A DNA stretch of 34,849 bases from Verrucomicrobia bacterium 12-59-8 (lineage in GTDB: Bacteria; Verrucomicrobiota; Verrucomicrobiae; Verrucomicrobiales; Verrucomicrobiaceae), in the NCBI GenBank assembly GCA_002279765.1, contig NCCR01000112.1, positions 1-34,849 of the forward strand, read 5' to 3'. The first letter of the stretch is position 1. Each line of letters opens with the position of its first letter. The notes under the pieces are model-generated. The model searched no databases and was not told the DNA's origin. It worked only from the letters and a program-made list of their open reading frames with translations. A program made the translations under genes and the position numbers. Positions 32,575 to 34,849 of the stretch are shown piece after piece.

Positions 32575-34235
32575 TGCCGTCCACGCCTGCGCTGCGCCTT
32601 GTCGCTCTCGCATTTTGCGTAGCACTGACTTCATGCCACTCGGTGCTACGAGTGGAGGTGACTCGCCCCGAGACCATTCTGAGCGCACGTGAGAAGAAGC
32701 AAATGGCCATACTTCTAGATGAAGTGGCGGCAGGCTGGGATGGCATGCAGCAGGGCCACTCCTCCGCACGGCAGGCGGCAGAGATGAGGTATGAAAGTGC
32801 GCTCTCCAAGTTTCTGCGTGAGTGGGACGCGCATCAATGTCCGCGCTACTGGCAGGACGGCACCGTGTTTGCCTCCAGACAGCACTCGTTTCAGATCGAA
32901 CTGGCCACCGCGACCAGCCCCAAAACGGAGGTGGCACCCACGCAGATCGATCAGCTTTTGCTCGCCAAGCGCACGAAATCGCACGGCGAGGACACGCTCT
33001 CCGAACGGCCGGGTGTGGGCGTGCCAGTCGTCGGTCACATCTACCGCACGAGTGCGACCCGCAGAGAGCAGCCCTTTCTGCCGCCGAACGGTGGCAACCT
33101 CACTCTGACCGCCGTGATGGCGATGGCCGACGATGATGCGGATCCAGCCACGCCACGCCGCTGCCGCCTGCATTTGCACAATGCCCTCAACGTGCAGACC
33201 GTGAAGGTAGAAAAGGATGAGCGCCTGCTGGCGGCGAATTTCACTGCCGCAAAGGATCTGGCCCTGTCCAAAAAATCACTCGGCCTCTTTTCCTGGCTGG
33301 GGTTGTTCTACCCCGAGCGCACTCTGGGAGACAGCCATCTCTACTGCATGGACGGGTATGATCCCCAGCGCATTCCCGTCGTGTTTGTTCATGGCCTCAT
33401 GTCCGACCCGCACATTTGGCTAAACGCGGTCAATGCCATCAGCTCAGACCCCGAATTGCGTGCGAAATATCAGCCCTGGTACTTCCTCTACCCCACCGGC
33501 ATGGGCGTGCCGCAGACCTCCGCCCGCCTGCGAGCCTCGCTCCAGCAGGCGCGTGATTACTTCGATCCCGATCACAACGATCCCGGCATGAACCAGATCG
33601 TTCTGGTGGGCCACAGCATGGGCGGGCTGCTCAGCCGCATGCAGGCCGTCGATCCCAGTGACAAGCTGTGGAATGCCATGTTTCGCAAGCCGCCCGCTCA
33701 GTTGAACGTCTCCGAGCCTGTGCGTGAGCGGCTCGTCAGCACTCTCAAATTCAAGCCCCAGCCCGAGGTGAAGCGTCTCGTCTTCATCACCACACCGCAA
33801 CGTGGCAGCAATCTCGCTGGCACAAACTTGGTGCGTCGTCTCGCCTCGCTCATCCGGCTGCCGGTGGATACGCTGCTCATGTCACAGCAGTTGCTCACTG
33901 GAAATATCGACGCTCTCTCGCCGCAGATCCGCGACTGGGGCTTCTTCGCCTTCCTCAGCATCGGCACCCTTTCCAATGAGCACCCCTTCTATCAGGGCCT
34001 GAACGCCGTGCCGATTCCCGTGCCATATCACTCCATCATCGGGCAGCTCGGTCACAAGCCCCTGCTCGACAGCTCCGATGGCGCAGTCCCCTACTGGAGC
34101 GCCCATCTCGATGGCGCGAAGTCCGAAAAAATCGTCCCCTGCTGGCACGGCTGCGTCGAGCGCCCCGAAGTCGTCCAGGAAGTCGTCCGCATCCTCCGCG
34201 AGCACCTGCGGGACAAGAATGTGAGTTCGCGTTGA
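32571..34235 (+). CDS. Lipase-like alpha/beta-hydrolase lipoprotein
   Basis: The 554-residue product has a lipoprotein signal with lipobox LTSC (Cys22). An N-terminal domain of about 240 residues of unknown family follows, then an alpha/beta-hydrolase domain (about 265-545). The domain contains the oxyanion strand VVFVHGLMSD, the nucleophile elbow VGHSMGG (Ser349) and FITTPQRGSNLAG. Later Asp and His are candidates for the triad (DSSDGAVPYWSA, HGCVERP). The closest match by pattern is a triacylglycerol lipase or PGAP1-like esterase. The substrate is unknown. It is coupled by a 4-base ATGA overlap to the DUF1080 gene. Confidence 0.85.
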   Translation: MMPSTPALRLVALAFCVALTSCHSVLRVEVTRPETILSAREKKQMAILLDEVAAGWDGMQQGHSSARQAAEMRYESALSKFLREWDAHQCPRYWQDGTVFASRQHSFQIELATATSPKTEVAPTQIDQLLLAKRTKSHGEDTLSERPGVGVPVVGHIYRTSATRREQPFLPPNGGNLTLTAVMAMADDDADPATPRRCRLHLHNALNVQTVKVEKDERLLAANFTAAKDLALSKKSLGLFSWLGLFYPERTLGDSHLYCMDGYDPQRIPVVFVHGLMSDPHIWLNAVNAISSDPELRAKYQPWYFLYPTGMGVPQTSARLRASLQQARDYFDPDHNDPGMNQIVLVGHSMGGLLSRMQAVDPSDKLWNAMFRKPPAQLNVSEPVRERLVSTLKFKPQPEVKRLVFITTPQRGSNLAGTNLVRRLASLIRLPVDTLLMSQQLLTGNIDALSPQIRDWGFFAFLSIGTLSNEHPFYQGLNAVPIPVPYHSIIGQLGHKPLLDSSDGAVPYWSAHLDGAKSEKIVPCWHGCVERPEVVQEVVRILREHLRDKNVSSR

Positions 34236-34462
34236 ACCGTGCCCGCTCGAAGCTGCCTGCCTGCGAGTTTAAAATCAGTTCGGGGTTCTTGGTTCGGGCT
34301 CAAGCAAGTAGTCAAAAGACCCAACGATAATGATTCAATTTTCTAGTTGTCGGCAAACCAACCCGGGCACAACCTCAAGGCATTCGCATTTTTGCCTAAT
34401 AAATGTCAAAGTTCTACTGAAACGACGGTTAGATTAGATCTGGAAGTTCTCGAAAACTCCTC

Positions 34463-34849
34463 GTGAAAAACTATTACATTCCCATCTTGCTCCTGCTCAT
34501 GTCAGGACGAACCGCCGCACAGGAGGCATCAGCCAATGCCTCTGCGTCTGAAGCAATCCCGCCCGTTTTTCAGATCCTGTCAGAATCCACCGTGCAGCAG
34601 CGCAATGGCAGCAGTGTTACTTTCAGGAAGGTGGCACCGCCGGTGATCACGCCGCAAGAACTGCCCGCAAAGGCGGCAGCGGAAGCTACCGCGATGAGCC
34701 AGCTTCCGATGAAGGAATCCAAACTGCTGAGTATCTCGGCCTCGGTGAAGGCGAACGGGTTCACGGTGCTGCGCTGGACCTGCGGTGCATCACAGCGCCT
34801 CCAGGCGGTGAGCAATGTGGATTTCCGCTACCTGGAAGGCCTGGGCAGT
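34463..34849 (+). CDS. Exported protein, N-terminal part, runs off the window
   Basis: A GTG at 34463 opens 129 codons with no stop before the window end. The start MKNYYIPILLLLMSGRTAAQ is a clear signal peptide, followed by an Ala/Ser-rich linker (EASANASASEAIPP) and a beta-rich segment (VKANGFTVLRWTCGASQRLQAV). No family is recognised. The preceding 227 bases (34236-34462) contain no gene and are AT-richer than their neighbours. Confidence 0.65.
   Translation, partial: MKNYYIPILLLLMSGRTAAQEASANASASEAIPPVFQILSESTVQQRNGSSVTFRKVAPPVITPQELPAKAAAEATAMSQLPMKESKLLSISASVKANGFTVLRWTCGASQRLQAVSNVDFRYLEGLGS

Noticed and set aside
1..34849. CRISPR array, prophage or intact insertion sequence
   Set aside because: No regularly spaced repeats, phage structural genes or transposase genes were seen anywhere in the window.

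Overview
The window looks like a chromosome segment of a GC-rich member of the Verrucomicrobiota, probably a Prosthecobacter/Verrucomicrobium-like relative. This is inferred from gene content: a DUF1501 protein with a Tat-type start, a DUF1080 (3-keto-disaccharide hydrolase-like) exported protein, a PQQ-type beta-propeller protein, parvulin-type and zinc-ribbon proteins of the kind common in this phylum, and a K+-independent membrane pyrophosphatase. No phage, plasmid, CRISPR or intact insertion sequence was seen. Most of the window is ordinary chromosomal backbone.

Layout. 1-1486: repeat-bearing and non-coding DNA around one small membrane-protein gene. 1487-6757: part of a type II secretion cluster in tight order (gspK, gspL-like, gspM-like, gspD secretin), followed by a NERD-domain gene. 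7499-9019: gene-poor region with a two-armed palindromic (REP/BIME-like) element, a second copy of a short repeat first seen near 350, a 57-codon gene and a frame-disrupted secreted-protein gene. 9020-11080: proton-pumping pyrophosphatase hppA with a clear terminator. 11322-14389: TonB/ExbB/ExbD energy-transduction operon with a frameshifted tonB and a tandem partial duplication that made a second TonB-C protein. 14645-21586: mixed singletons (membrane protein, PQQ propeller, four-CxxC protein, parvulin PPIase, D-Ala-D-Ala carboxypeptidase lipoprotein, zinc-ribbon membrane protein, DUF1501 protein). 21816-22841: RES toxin and Xre/DUF2384 antitoxin in reversed order, with a perfect 22-bp palindrome between them. 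22897-24700: prenyltransferase-like alpha-toroid protein, tRNA-Leu(CAG) and ubiE/menG. 24713-31842: a minus-strand run (gluconokinase, AddB-like nuclease, dapB, folK, a degenerate M28-peptidase-like membrane protein, and the bifunctional NAD(P)HX repair enzyme). 31909-34235: DUF1080 protein overlapping a lipase-like lipoprotein. The window ends inside another exported protein gene.

How the parts work together. The Gsp proteins would form the inner-membrane platform pieces and outer-membrane pore of a type II secretion machine, whose ATPase, GspF and major pseudopilin genes are not in the window. ExbB/ExbD with the TonB proteins would power outer-membrane transport using the proton gradient, to which the pyrophosphatase can contribute. 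The metabolic genes (dapB, folK, ubiE, nnr, gntK) are housekeeping.

The most unusual features are the TonB/ExbB junction duplication, the reversed RES-Xre pair with its palindrome, the nested palindromic element, an exact 36-bp in-frame duplication inside the DUF1501 gene, and several frame-disrupted genes that may be real decay or sequence errors. I did not find a clearly new multi-gene defence or biosynthetic system.
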